From positions 1 to 58,826 of the forward strand of contig JANOPZ010000137.1 of assembly GCA_031422195.1 (NCBI GenBank): 58,826 bases of DNA. Reading direction: 5' to 3'. The notes below the pieces were generated by a model that searched no databases, was not told the origin of the DNA, and saw nothing but the letters and a program-made list of their open reading frames with translations. Shown here in pieces: positions 8,465 to 16,074 of this stretch (the stretch's first letter is position 1; each line of letters begins with the position of its first letter). Source of the DNA: JALOTE01 sp031422195 (lineage in GTDB: Bacteria > Pseudomonadota > Alphaproteobacteria > Rhizobiales > Rhizobiaceae). A program made the translations under genes and the position numbers.

Positions 8465-8998
8465 ATGTCTCGTATCGGTAAAAAACCGGTTCCAGTGCCT
8501 TCGGGCGTTACTGCAACCGTAGAAGGCCAGAAGGTTTCTGCCAAGGGGCCAATGGGTGAGCTGCACTTTGTTGTTGGGGACGATTGTTCTGTTGTGATGG
8601 AAAATGGCGCTGTTGCCATTCAACCTCGCAACGATACAAAGCTTGCCCGCTCAAAATGGGGCATGTCTCGCACCATGGTTTCTAACATCCTGAACGGTGT
8701 TAAGGATGTTGTGGTTCGGAAGCTTGAAATTAACGGCGTTGGCTATCGCGCTGCGATGCAGGGGCGTAATGTTCAGCTGTCGCTTGGCTTTAGCCATGAA
8801 GTTGTCTATGAGCCGCCAGTAGGCGTTTCTATTACGGTTCCAAAGCCAACTGAAATTTTCATTTCCGGCATTGACCGTCAGGTTGTTGGCCAAGTTGCGG
8901 CCGAGATTCGTAAATATCGCGCCCCTGAGCCCTACAAGGGCAAAGGTATCAAGTATGCGGAAGAGAAAATCGTCCGTAAAGAAGGCAAGAAGAAGTAA
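8465..8998 (+). CDS. rplF: 50S ribosomal protein L6
   Basis: L6 lies near the sarcin-ricin loop and the factor-binding site. The product has 177 residues with the two repeated L6 domains. It starts MSRIGKKPVPVPSGV and carries the C-terminal signature PEPYKGKGIKYAEEKIVRKEGKKK. A TAGGAACGGA site precedes the start. Confidence 0.98.
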   Translation: MSRIGKKPVPVPSGVTATVEGQKVSAKGPMGELHFVVGDDCSVVMENGAVAIQPRNDTKLARSKWGMSRTMVSNILNGVKDVVVRKLEINGVGYRAAMQGRNVQLSLGFSHEVVYEPPVGVSITVPKPTEIFISGIDRQVVGQVAAEIRKYRAPEPYKGKGIKYAEEKIVRKEGKKK

Positions 8999-9007
8999 GG
9001 TTCTGTC

Positions 9008-9370
9008 ATGGCTACCAGCAAACAAGCAATTACGCGCCGCGCAAACCGCGTGCGCCGGCAGGTCAAGGCGGCAGCCAATGGGCGTCTGCGCCTTTCGGTG
9101 TTCCGGTCTTCCAAGAACATCTACGCGCAGATCATTGACGATGTTGCAGGCAAAACTGTTGCCGCTGCATCTACAATGGAAAAAGACCTGCGGGGCTCAT
9201 TGAAAACTGGCGCTGACGCTGCTGCAGCGGCTGCCGTTGGCAAGCTGGTGGCAGAGCGTGCTGTCAAGGCCGGCGTGTTAGAGGTGGTTTTTGACCGTGG
9301 TCCTTATATTTATCACGGTCGCGTAAAGTCGCTGGCTGATGCTGCCCGCGAGGGCGGTCTTAAGTTCTAA
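9008..9370 (+). CDS. rplR: 50S ribosomal protein L18
   Basis: L18 binds 5S rRNA with L5. The product has 120 residues. The basic N terminus, RLRLSVFRSSKNIYAQIIDD and VVFDRGPYIYHGRVKSLADAAREGGLKF are diagnostic. It is followed by a 117-base gap with a hairpin before rpsE. Confidence 0.98.
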   Translation: MATSKQAITRRANRVRRQVKAAANGRLRLSVFRSSKNIYAQIIDDVAGKTVAAASTMEKDLRGSLKTGADAAAAAAVGKLVAERAVKAGVLEVVFDRGPYIYHGRVKSLADAAREGGLKF

Positions 9371-9377
9371 TTTGTGA

Positions 9378-9417
9378 AAGCTCCGCAACGTCGGAGCTTC
9401 ATATCACCGGGCGTGCC
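9378..9417 (+). other. Intercistronic hairpins between rplR and rpsE
   Basis: Perfect 8-bp arms AAGCTCCG (9378-9385) and CGGAGCTT (9392-9399) close a 6-base loop. A smaller GGGC-GT-GCCC inverted repeat follows at about 9409-9418. Neither has a U tract, so this looks like an RNA processing or attenuation element inside the operon, not a full terminator. The rest of the gap is AT-rich and ends in the rpsE ribosome binding site (AGGAATAAGG). Confidence 0.45.
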
Positions 9418-9487
9418 CAGCGGAACTATTTATCGCTGTTAGTGGCCTTAATTGTAGTGCTGACCATAAAAAAATAGGAATAAGGCA

Positions 9488-10051
9488 ATGGCACGTACAC
9501 CGAATGAGCGTCCTCGCGGCGGTAAGCCCGAGAAGGAAGATGATGGTTTTGTTGATCGTCTCGTCCATATTAACCGCGTTGCAAAAGTTGTTAAGGGCGG
9601 CCGTCGTTTCGGTTTCGCCGCACTTGTGGTCGTTGGTGATCAAAAAGGCCGAGTAGGCTTTGGTCATGGCAAGGCCCGTGAAGTGCCGGAAGCTATCCGT
9701 AAGGCCACTGAAGCTGCTAAGCGCGATCTGATTTTCGTGCCGTTACGTTCGGGCCGCACCCTTCATCACGATATTGCTGGCCGTCATGGCGCAGGCAAGG
9801 TTATTTTGCGCGCTGCAAAACCCGGTACCGGTATCATTGCCGGTGGCCCGATGCGTGCCGTATTTGAAGCCGTTGGCGTCCAAGACGTTGTGTCGAAATC
9901 ACTAGGTTCTTCGAACCCTTATAACATGGTGCGCGCTACGTTTGATGCATTGAAAAGCCAAGTACATCCGAAAGACGTTGCTGCTTCACGCGGGCTGAAA
10001 TACGCCACGCTGCAAGAGCGCCGCCAATCGGTTGTCGGCACCGATGAATAG
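9488..10051 (+). CDS. rpsE: 30S ribosomal protein S5
   Basis: S5 is involved in decoding accuracy and the mRNA entry tunnel helicase. The product has 187 residues. The double-stranded RNA-binding domain holds VHINRVAKVVKGGRRFGFAA, and the C-terminal domain holds GTGIIAGGPMRAVFEAVGVQ and GSSNPYNMVRATFDAL. The C-terminal extension is usual for alphaproteobacteria. Confidence 0.98.
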   Translation: MARTPNERPRGGKPEKEDDGFVDRLVHINRVAKVVKGGRRFGFAALVVVGDQKGRVGFGHGKAREVPEAIRKATEAAKRDLIFVPLRSGRTLHHDIAGRHGAGKVILRAAKPGTGIIAGGPMRAVFEAVGVQDVVSKSLGSSNPYNMVRATFDALKSQVHPKDVAASRGLKYATLQERRQSVVGTDE

Positions 10052-10086
10052 TTAAATTGCGAATAATCGGGGCCAGGAGAACCATT

Positions 10087-10278
10087 ATGGCAACACATAA
10101 AACAATTACCGTTGAGCAGACCGGCAGTCCAATCCGTCGTCCAGCCGACCAGCGCGCTACACTTGTTGGTCTTGGGCTTAACAAAATGCACCGCAAGTCA
10201 ACTTTGATCGACACACCTGCTGTTCGCGGCATGGTCGCCAAAGTGGCCCATTTGGTGCGTGTGGTTGATGAAGCTTAG
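10087..10278 (+). CDS. rpmD: 50S ribosomal protein L30
   Basis: Small 50S protein. The start at 10087, preceded by CCAGGAGAA, gives 63 residues beginning MATHKTITVEQTGSPIRRPADQRATLVGLGL. The conserved GLGLNKMHRKSTLIDTPAVRGMV is complete. An upstream in-frame ATG (10057) lies before the ribosome binding site and was not used. Confidence 0.97.
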   Translation: MATHKTITVEQTGSPIRRPADQRATLVGLGLNKMHRKSTLIDTPAVRGMVAKVAHLVRVVDEA

Positions 10279-10311
10279 TTGCTTCATCACTGACAGGAAA
10301 AGGCAAAAGCC

Positions 10312-10785
10312 ATGAAACTTAACGAAATTCAAGACAATGAGGGTTCTAGCAAGAACCGTAAACGCGTTGGTCGCGGCATTGGTTCTGGCTCGGGTAAAAC
10401 CGGTGGCCGGGGTGTGAAAGGTCAGAGCTCTCGCTCTGGCGTTGCCATTAACGGTTTTGAAGGCGGCCAAATGCCTATTTACCGCCGTTTGCCAAAACGT
10501 GGTTTCAACAATATTTTTGCTAAAGATTTGAATACGGTTTCACTAGGCCGTATTCAAATGGCAATTGACGCCGGCAAGCTAGACGCGAAAAACCCGATCA
10601 CGGTTGCTGCTTTGGTTGAAGCCAAGGTTTTACGCCGCGTGATGGATGGTGTTCGCGTGTTGTCAGGCGGCGAGTTGACACAAGCTATACACGTTGATGT
10701 GGCCGGTGCTTCAAAGGTTGCAGTGGAGAAAATTGAAAAAGCCGGTGGCACGGTGAAGATCCCGGTTAAAAAAACCGCTGAATAA
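10312..10785 (+). CDS. rplO: 50S ribosomal protein L15
   Basis: Late-assembly 50S protein that contacts many 23S helices. The product has 157 residues. The glycine/arginine-rich N terminus (KNRKRVGRGIGSGSGKTGGRG, then KGQSSRSG) and FEGGQMPIYRRLPKRGF are typical. The C terminus ends KIEKAGGTVKIPVKKTAE. It is followed by a 170-base structured gap before secY. Confidence 0.98.
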   Translation: MKLNEIQDNEGSSKNRKRVGRGIGSGSGKTGGRGVKGQSSRSGVAINGFEGGQMPIYRRLPKRGFNNIFAKDLNTVSLGRIQMAIDAGKLDAKNPITVAALVEAKVLRRVMDGVRVLSGGELTQAIHVDVAGASKVAVEKIEKAGGTVKIPVKKTAE

Positions 10786-10799
10786 TTGTGTATTTGTTG

Positions 10800-10822
10800 A
10801 GCGGCGGCACTATGCCGCCGCT
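10800..10822 (+). terminator. Strong GC hairpin after rplO
   Basis: Perfect 10-bp arms AGCGGCGGCA (10800-10809) and TGCCGCCGCT (10813-10822) with a CTA triloop, 14 bases after the rplO stop. There is no U tract (TGCATG follows), so it may be a partial terminator, a 3'-end stabiliser or a processing signal that lowers secY relative to ribosomal genes. Confidence 0.5.
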
Positions 10823-10865
10823 TGCATGTTGGCCTCACAGTCAATATCTGATCCTCAAGATTAAT

Positions 10866-10945
10866 CGGTTTAAAACCGCATGGGGGCAGGGCACTTTTAG
10901 TTGCCGCTTCCCCGTGGTTGGGCCGGACAACCGGCGATAGCGGGG
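10866..10945 (+). other. Structured leader between rplO and secY
   Basis: Just before secY lie a 13-base palindrome (CGGTTT-A-AAACCG, 10866-10878) and a nested RNA fold. CCCCG (10910-10914) pairs with CGGGG (10941-10945) around an inner GGTTG (10916-10920)/CAACC (10928-10932) stem with a 7-base loop. The secY start is at 10956. This is read by eye from complementarity; a regulatory role is inferred and no known riboswitch is recognised. Confidence 0.4.
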
Positions 10946-10955
10946 CATAAACATC

Positions 10956-12290
10956 ATGGCATCAGCAGCAGAGCAGCTTGCAGCCAATCTGAATTTCAAA
11001 TCGTTCGCTAAAGCTGAGGATCTCAAGCGTAGGCTTTGGTTCACGCTTGGCGCGTTGCTCGTCTTCCGTCTTGGAACACATATTCCCTTGCCCGGTATCG
11101 ACCCGGATGCTTTTGCGCGTGCTTTTGCGCAGCAAAGTCAGGGTGTGCTGGGCATGTTTAATATGTTCTCCGGCGGTGCTGTGGAGCGCATGGCGATTTT
11201 TGCTCTTGGTATTATGCCTTATATTTCCGCTTCAATCATAATGCAGCTGATGACTTCGGTTATTCCGGCGTTGGAACAGCTGAAAAAAGAGGGCGAGCAA
11301 GGGCGCAAAATTATAAATCAGTACACCCGCTATGGAACGGTTTTGCTTGCGCTGGTTCAGTCGTACGGAATTGCGGTTGGTCTTTCGGGCGGTGAAGGTA
11401 TTGTATCCAACCCCGGATGGTTTTTTATCACCTCTTGCGTCCTTACGCTTGTTGGCGGCACGATGTTCCTGATGTGGCTGGGTGAGCAGATTACAGCTCG
11501 TGGTATTGGCAACGGAATATCATTGATTATTTTTGCTGGTATTGTTGCCGGGTTACCGGGCGCTTTAGCCGGTACGTTGGAGTTGGGCCGCACTGGAGCG
11601 CTTTCAACCGCGATTATTTTGATCATCATTGTTGTCGTTATTGTCGCAATTGGCGTGATTGTATTTTTTGAACGCGCACAGCGCCGGCTTTTGATCCAGT
11701 ATCCAAAGCGCCAAGTTGGCAACCGAATGTTTCAAGGTGATACGTCGCACTTGCCGCTGAAGTTGAACACCGCTGGCGTTATTCCGCCAATCTTTGCGTC
11801 TTCTCTTCTTCTTTTACCTGCCACTGTCGTTGGGTTTGCAAGCACTACCGAATTGCCGGGTTGGGCAAGTGCAGTGCTAGCCTCATTGGGGCACGGGCAG
11901 CCGCTCTATATGTTGCTTTATGCGGCCATGATTGTGTTTTTTGCCTTTTTCTACACGGCAATTGTGTTTAATCCGAAAGAAACAGCCGAGAACCTCAAGA
12001 AACAGTCAGGCTTTATGCCGGGTTACCGCCCCGGTGAGCGCACTGCTGAATATATTGATTATGTGTTGACGCGTATTACTGTGGTCGGTGCCGGTTATCT
12101 TGTGCTTGTTTGCCTGTTGCCAGAGTTTTTGATTTCAGCTTTTGCTGTTCCGTTTTACCTTGGAGGCACGTCGCTTTTGATTGTGGTGAGCGTCACGCTT
12201 GATACTGTGTCGCAAATACAGGGCCATTTGATTGCTCATCAGTATGAGGGTCTGATCAAGAAATCGCGTCTCCGGGGAGGAAAAAGGTGA
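10956..12290 (+). CDS. secY: Protein translocase subunit SecY
   Basis: Channel-forming subunit of the SecYEG translocon in the inner membrane. The product has 444 residues with about ten hydrophobic segments. Recognisable motifs are FRLGTHIPLPGID in the first membrane segment and plug region, GIMPYISASIIMQLM, GNGISLIIFAGIVAGLPGAL and GFMPGYRPGERTAEYIDYVL. The start follows a GGGGCATAAACATC leader. The 3' end overlaps the adk start by four bases (GTGA), a common alphaproteobacterial arrangement. Confidence 0.98.
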   Translation: MASAAEQLAANLNFKSFAKAEDLKRRLWFTLGALLVFRLGTHIPLPGIDPDAFARAFAQQSQGVLGMFNMFSGGAVERMAIFALGIMPYISASIIMQLMTSVIPALEQLKKEGEQGRKIINQYTRYGTVLLALVQSYGIAVGLSGGEGIVSNPGWFFITSCVLTLVGGTMFLMWLGEQITARGIGNGISLIIFAGIVAGLPGALAGTLELGRTGALSTAIILIIIVVVIVAIGVIVFFERAQRRLLIQYPKRQVGNRMFQGDTSHLPLKLNTAGVIPPIFASSLLLLPATVVGFASTTELPGWASAVLASLGHGQPLYMLLYAAMIVFFAFFYTAIVFNPKETAENLKKQSGFMPGYRPGERTAEYIDYVLTRITVVGAGYLVLVCLLPEFLISAFAVPFYLGGTSLLIVVSVTLDTVSQIQGHLIAHQYEGLIKKSRLRGGKR

Positions 12291-12877
12291 CGAAACGCAT
12301 AATTATACTTGGGCCGCCCGGTGCCGGTAAGGGCACTCAATCTGAGCGTCTGGTGAAGGAGCATGGCATTCCTCAGCTTTCAACCGGTGATATGCTTCGC
12401 GCCGCGGTCGCCGCTGGTACTGCAACCGGCAAAAAAGCCAAAGCCGTGATGGATGCCGGTGAGTTGGTTTCAGATGATATCGTAAACGCGATTGTTGCAG
12501 AACGGCTTAGTCACGCCGATTGCGCCAACGGTTTCATTTTGGATGGTTATCCACGCACATTGGCGCAAGCTGATGCAATTGGCGAAATGCTTGCTGAAAA
12601 AAACATGCCGATTGATCTCGTTGTTGAGTTGGTCGTTGATGATAAGGCCCTTGTAGGACGGATTATTAAGCGTGCCGAGGATGCGGCGGCGCAAGGTCTT
12701 CCGGTGCGCAAAGATGACAACGCAGCGGTATTTGCTGAGCGTTTGTTGGTTTATTACAGAAATACAGCCCCCTTAACCGGCTATTATTATGCCAAGGGAA
12801 TGCTTCGTGTTGTCGATGGGATGGCCCCGGTGGATACAGTGACGGATCAGCTGAATAAGCTGCTCAGCCATAACTGA
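12287..12877 (+). CDS. adk: Adenylate kinase
   Basis: Interconverts ATP and AMP with two ADP in the cytoplasm. The product has 196 residues from a GTG start at 12287, with GGGGAGGAAAAAG just ahead. The P-loop GPPGAGKGT is at residues 9-17, and STGDMLR and FILDGYPRTLAQA form the AMP-binding and core regions. The LID is the short form (RIIKRAEDAAAQGLPVRKDD), lacking the zinc-binding insert, as in most alphaproteobacteria. The gene overlaps the secY stop. Confidence 0.97.
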   Translation: MTKRIIILGPPGAGKGTQSERLVKEHGIPQLSTGDMLRAAVAAGTATGKKAKAVMDAGELVSDDIVNAIVAERLSHADCANGFILDGYPRTLAQADAIGEMLAEKNMPIDLVVELVVDDKALVGRIIKRAEDAAAQGLPVRKDDNAAVFAERLLVYYRNTAPLTGYYYAKGMLRVVDGMAPVDTVTDQLNKLLSHN

Positions 12878-12891
12878 GCTAAAGCTTTAGC
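12878..12891. repeat. 14-bp perfect palindrome after adk
   Basis: GCTAAAGCTTTAGC begins directly after the adk stop codon. As RNA it could form a 5-bp stem with a tetraloop and is followed 10 bases later by TTTTC, so it may act as a weak terminator. A protein-binding role is equally possible. Confidence 0.35.
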
Positions 12892-12926
12892 GCTGTAGTG
12901 TTTTCTTAATGAATCTTTGGCTTGCG

Positions 12927-12955
12927 CTTGACAGTTTGCGAGTCGGCGTCTAACG
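12927..12955 (+). promoter_or_regulatory. Putative sigma-70 promoter for rpsM-rpsK-rpoA-rplQ
   Basis: CTTGAC (12927-12932), 17 bases, then CTAACG (12950-12955). The -35 matches the alphaproteobacterial consensus CTTGAC perfectly; the -10 matches CTATAT only in part. It would give a leader of roughly 135 bases before rpsM. That leader also contains a possible GCGCCC (12986-12991)/GGGCGC (13021-13026) pairing. The rest of the 219-base gap holds no gene. Confidence 0.45.
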
Positions 12956-13096
12956 ACCGGTAATCTTTTGAGCCAAGTGAATATTGCGCCCTTCCGGGGA
13001 TGGCAAGTTCTTTGGGTCTTGGGCGCTGCAAGGGCCGGGCTCCACCGGACGCAGGAATTGTAATCAGCGCTTTGCGCATTAACATGGAGAAGACAC

Positions 13097-13465
13097 GTGG
13101 CACGTATTGCTGGCGTTAACATTCCGACGAACAAACGCGTAATCATCGCGCTTCAATATATTCACGGCATTGGTCCATCATTTGCCGCTGAGATCGTAGC
13201 AAAAACCAATATTCCACTTGAGCGCCGTGTGTCTGAGCTTTCAGACGCTGAAATTTTGCGCATTCGCGAAGCGATTGACAAGGACTATCACGTGGAAGGC
13301 GATCTGCGCCGCGAAACGCAGTTGAACATCAAACGTCTGATGGATTTGGGTTGCTACCGCGGCCTTCGTCATCGTCGTGGTCTGCCGGTTCGCGGTCAGC
13401 GCACGCATACCAATGCGCGCACGCGTAAAGGCCCTGCCAAAGCGATCCAAGGCAAGAAAAAGTAA
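13097..13465 (+). CDS. rpsM: 30S ribosomal protein S13
   Basis: S13 in the 30S head contacts the 50S subunit and P-site tRNA. The product has 122 residues. It starts MARIAGVNIPTNKRVIIALQYIHGIG, and the C-terminal GLRHRRGLPVRGQRTHTNAR and KGPAKAIQGKKK are diagnostic. The start follows ATGGAGAAGACAC. It is the first gene of the alpha block; rpmJ, infA and rpsD are not here, as usual for this class. Confidence 0.98.
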   Translation: MARIAGVNIPTNKRVIIALQYIHGIGPSFAAEIVAKTNIPLERRVSELSDAEILRIREAIDKDYHVEGDLRRETQLNIKRLMDLGCYRGLRHRRGLPVRGQRTHTNARTRKGPAKAIQGKKK

Positions 13466-13530
13466 TTCGATAATCATCCAAATGTGGAGCCGCTGGTATT
13501 ACGGCGGTGTTGAGATAGGGAATAAAATTC

Positions 13531-13920
<390 letters not shown>

Positions 13921-13942
13921 CCGAGTCCTTAATTAATTATGC

Positions 13943-13962
13943 TGAGGCCCTGCCGGGCCTCA
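13943..13962 (+). terminator. Hairpin between rpsK and rpoA
   Basis: Perfect 8-bp arms TGAGGCCC (13943-13950) and GGGCCTCA (13955-13962) with a TGCC tetraloop, and no following U tract. Probably an attenuator or stabiliser ahead of rpoA rather than a stop for transcription. Confidence 0.45.
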
Positions 13963-14018
13963 CGCCATCCCAAACCCTTTGTTGCGATTGAATGGCAGCA
14001 AATACGGAAGGTAAATCG

Positions 14019-15029
14019 ATGATCCAGAAAAACTGGCAAGACCTGATCAAGCCTGAAAAGGTTGAGTTTAAATCTGAAGGCAAAACAATTGCCACTGTTA
14101 TTGCTGAGCCGCTTGAGCGTGGCTTCGGTCTGACACTCGGTAATGCCCTTCGCCGTGTTCTTCTATCGTCATTGCGTGGCGCTGCTGTGACAGCTCTGCA
14201 AATTGACGGCGTTTTGCATGAGTTCTCGTCTATTCCTGGCGTTCGAGAAGACGTTACCGACATCGTTTTGAACATCAAAGAAATCGCAATCCGCATGGAA
14301 GGCGATGGACCCAAACGCATGGTTGTGCGCAAGCAGGGCCCGGGCACTGTAACAGCCGGTGATATTCAAACTGTTGGCGATGTTGAAATTCTCAACCCGC
14401 ACCACGTGATTTGCCAGCTCGATGAGGGCGCGGAAATCCGCATGGAACTGACGGTTGATACCGGCAAGGGCTATATTGCTGCTGACCGCAACCGTTCAGA
14501 AGATGCACCAATTGGCCTTATCCCTGTTGATGCCGTTTATTCGCCAGTCCGCAAGGTGTCTTACAAAATCGAGAACACCCGCGAGGGCCAAGTGCTTGAT
14601 TATGATAAACTAATTTTGCGTATCGAAACCAATGGCGCGATTTCCGGTGAAGATGCAGTGGCCTACGCCGCGCGCATTTTGCAAGACCAGTTGCAAGTGT
14701 TCGTTAACTTCGATGAGCCACAGCGCGAAATGGCGGAAGCACCGGTTGCCGAGTTGTCATTCAACCCCGCGTTGTTGAAAAAAGTTGATGAGCTTGAGCT
14801 GTCAGTGCGTTCAGCAAACTGCTTGAAGAACGACAACATTGTTTACATCGGCGATTTGATTCAAAAAACCGAAGCAGAAATGCTGCGCACACCGAACTTT
14901 GGCCGTAAATCACTCAATGAAATTAAAGAAGTACTGGCCGCAATGGGCTTGCATCTCGGTATGGATGTTATTGATTGGCCACCAGAAAATATCGAAGACT
15001 TGGCCAAACGTTACGAAGACCACTACTAA
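14019..15029 (+). CDS. rpoA: DNA-directed RNA polymerase alpha subunit
   Basis: The alpha dimer starts RNA polymerase assembly and contacts promoters and activators. The start at 14019 gives 336 residues beginning MIQKNWQDLIKPEKVEF, with GGAAGG (14006-14011) seven bases ahead; the upstream ATG at 13992 is before that site. The N-terminal domain shows TLGNALRRVLLSSLRGAA (about residues 41-58). The C-terminal domain contains LELSVRSANCLKNDNIVYIGDL and NFGRKSLNEIKEVL, the UP-element and activator-binding region. Confidence 0.98.
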   Translation: MIQKNWQDLIKPEKVEFKSEGKTIATVIAEPLERGFGLTLGNALRRVLLSSLRGAAVTALQIDGVLHEFSSIPGVREDVTDIVLNIKEIAIRMEGDGPKRMVVRKQGPGTVTAGDIQTVGDVEILNPHHVICQLDEGAEIRMELTVDTGKGYIAADRNRSEDAPIGLIPVDAVYSPVRKVSYKIENTREGQVLDYDKLILRIETNGAISGEDAVAYAARILQDQLQVFVNFDEPQREMAEAPVAELSFNPALLKKVDELELSVRSANCLKNDNIVYIGDLIQKTEAEMLRTPNFGRKSLNEIKEVLAAMGLHLGMDVIDWPPENIEDLAKRYEDHY

Positions 15030-15076
15030 TTTAACCAACGCGCGGGCTTGAAAGCTCGCAAATACAGGAGACCGCC

Positions 15077-15505
15077 ATGCGCCACGGAAATTCAGGCCGC
15101 AAGCTTAACCGCACCGCCAGCCACCGTAAGGCCATGTTCGCAAACATGTCTGCTTCACTCATTACACATGAGCAGATTGTTACGACCTTGCCAAAAGCAA
15201 AAGAACTGCGCCCGATCGTTGAAAAACTGATCACACTTGGCAAACGTGGTGATCTTCACGCCCGTCGTCAGGTTATCTCGTCCATTCGCGATGAAGACGC
15301 TGCCAAACGTTTGTTTGATGTGGTTGCCCCGCGTTACAGTGAACGTCATGGCGGTTATTTGCGTATTATGAAGGCGGGCTTCCGTCATGGTGATAATGCT
15401 GCAATGGCCGTGATCGAATTTGTTGACCGCGATACATCTGCCAAGGGTGCCGCCGACCGTGCCCGTAACGAGGCTGAAGCTGCTGCAGAAGCTGCCGCCG
15501 CTTAA
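15077..15505 (+). CDS. rplQ: 50S ribosomal protein L17
   Basis: 50S protein near the exit-tunnel rim. The product has 142 residues. It starts MRHGNSGRKLNRTASHRKAMFANM, and GGYLRIMKAGFRHGDNAAMAVIEFVD is the conserved core. The Ala/Glu-rich tail (AAEAAAA) is an alphaproteobacterial extension. The 47-base gap after rpoA contains an imperfect hairpin (GCGGGCT/AGCTCGC). Last gene of the ribosomal run. Confidence 0.98.
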   Translation: MRHGNSGRKLNRTASHRKAMFANMSASLITHEQIVTTLPKAKELRPIVEKLITLGKRGDLHARRQVISSIRDEDAAKRLFDVVAPRYSERHGGYLRIMKAGFRHGDNAAMAVIEFVDRDTSAKGAADRARNEAEAAAEAAAA

Positions 15506-15532
15506 TCTTTGAATTGATGCTTTATTCTGCGG

Positions 15533-15553
15533 AAGGGCCCTGTGGCCCTTTTT
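15533..15553 (+). terminator. Rho-independent terminator after rplQ
   Basis: Perfect 7-bp arms AAGGGCC (15533-15539) and GGCCCTT (15544-15550) with a CTGT tetraloop, then TTT GCG TTTTT. It lies 27 bases after the rplQ stop and ends the 15-kb ribosomal run. Its T-rich tail merges with the first unit of a tandem repeat. Confidence 0.8.
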
Positions 15554-15637
15554 GCGTTTTTACAGTTTGCGTGTTTACAGGTTGCAAGTTTAAGGTTTGC
15601 AAGTTTAAGGTTTATGAGATTACGGTCTGCAAGTTTA
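15548..15637. repeat. 15-bp tandem repeat, six units
   Basis: Six adjoining 15-base units start at 15548, 15563, 15578, 15593, 15608 and 15623. The consensus is close to CAGGTTTGCAAGTTTA; the central units (15578-15607) are nearly identical, the outer ones diverged. The first unit overlaps the T tract of the rplQ terminator. On the minus strand each unit begins with TAA, and the last unit supplies the stop codon of the HIT gene. It fills the gap between two convergent genes. Confidence 0.85.
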
Positions 15638-16051
15638 CAGTGCTGCCCTGATCTTGTCGGCATTTATACGCAACGTTTCTTGGTCGGCCATCTGTACGGA
15701 TTGTTCCAAGGGTTCGCTCATATGACGCGGAATGATGTGGAAATGCAGGTGGAACACAACTTGGCCACCGGCAACCTCATTGAACTGGTGGATGGTAATA
15801 CCATCGGCCTCAAACGCTTGCATTACCGCGCGGGACACTGTTCGTAAGGTTTTAGTTACAGCCACAAGGCTTTTCTCTGAAACATCCAGCATGTTGCGGG
15901 CAGGGGATTTGGGGATGATAAGGCAATGCCCTGGCGCACGTGGCATAATATCCATCAGGGCCAGCGTTTCTTCGTCTTCATACACCACGTGGGCTGGCAG
16001 TTCTTTGCGCAGAATTTTTGCAAACACGTTTTCTGGATCATACTCGCGCAT
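15635..16051 (-). CDS. HIT family nucleotide-binding protein
   Basis: Histidine-triad protein, probably hydrolysing AMP-linked or dinucleoside substrates in the cytoplasm; the true substrate is unknown. The product has 138 residues. The triad HLHFHIIP is near residue 100 and the N-terminal FAKILRKELPAHVVYEDE is typical of Hint-like proteins. Its stop codon lies in the last unit of the 15-bp repeat. Upstream on the same strand is the FemAB-like gene, 23 bases away, so these probably form an operon with the phosphodiesterase and ridA. Confidence 0.93.
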   Translation of the reverse strand: MREYDPENVFAKILRKELPAHVVYEDEETLALMDIMPRAPGHCLIIPKSPARNMLDVSEKSLVAVTKTLRTVSRAVMQAFEADGITIHQFNEVAGGQVVFHLHFHIIPRHMSEPLEQSVQMADQETLRINADKIRAAL

Positions 16052-16074
16052 TATTAGCTCCGCTACATTAGGAA

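Noticed and set aside
15703..15715. GTTC repeated in the HIT gene, like a LexA box
   Set aside because: The spacer is five bases, not seven, and it lies within coding sequence near the gene's 3' end.
15542..15847. Plus-strand open frame with a five-residue repeating peptide after rplQ
   Set aside because: It is the 15-bp DNA repeat read as protein and then the antisense of the HIT gene; no ribosome binding site, and it starts inside the rplQ terminator.
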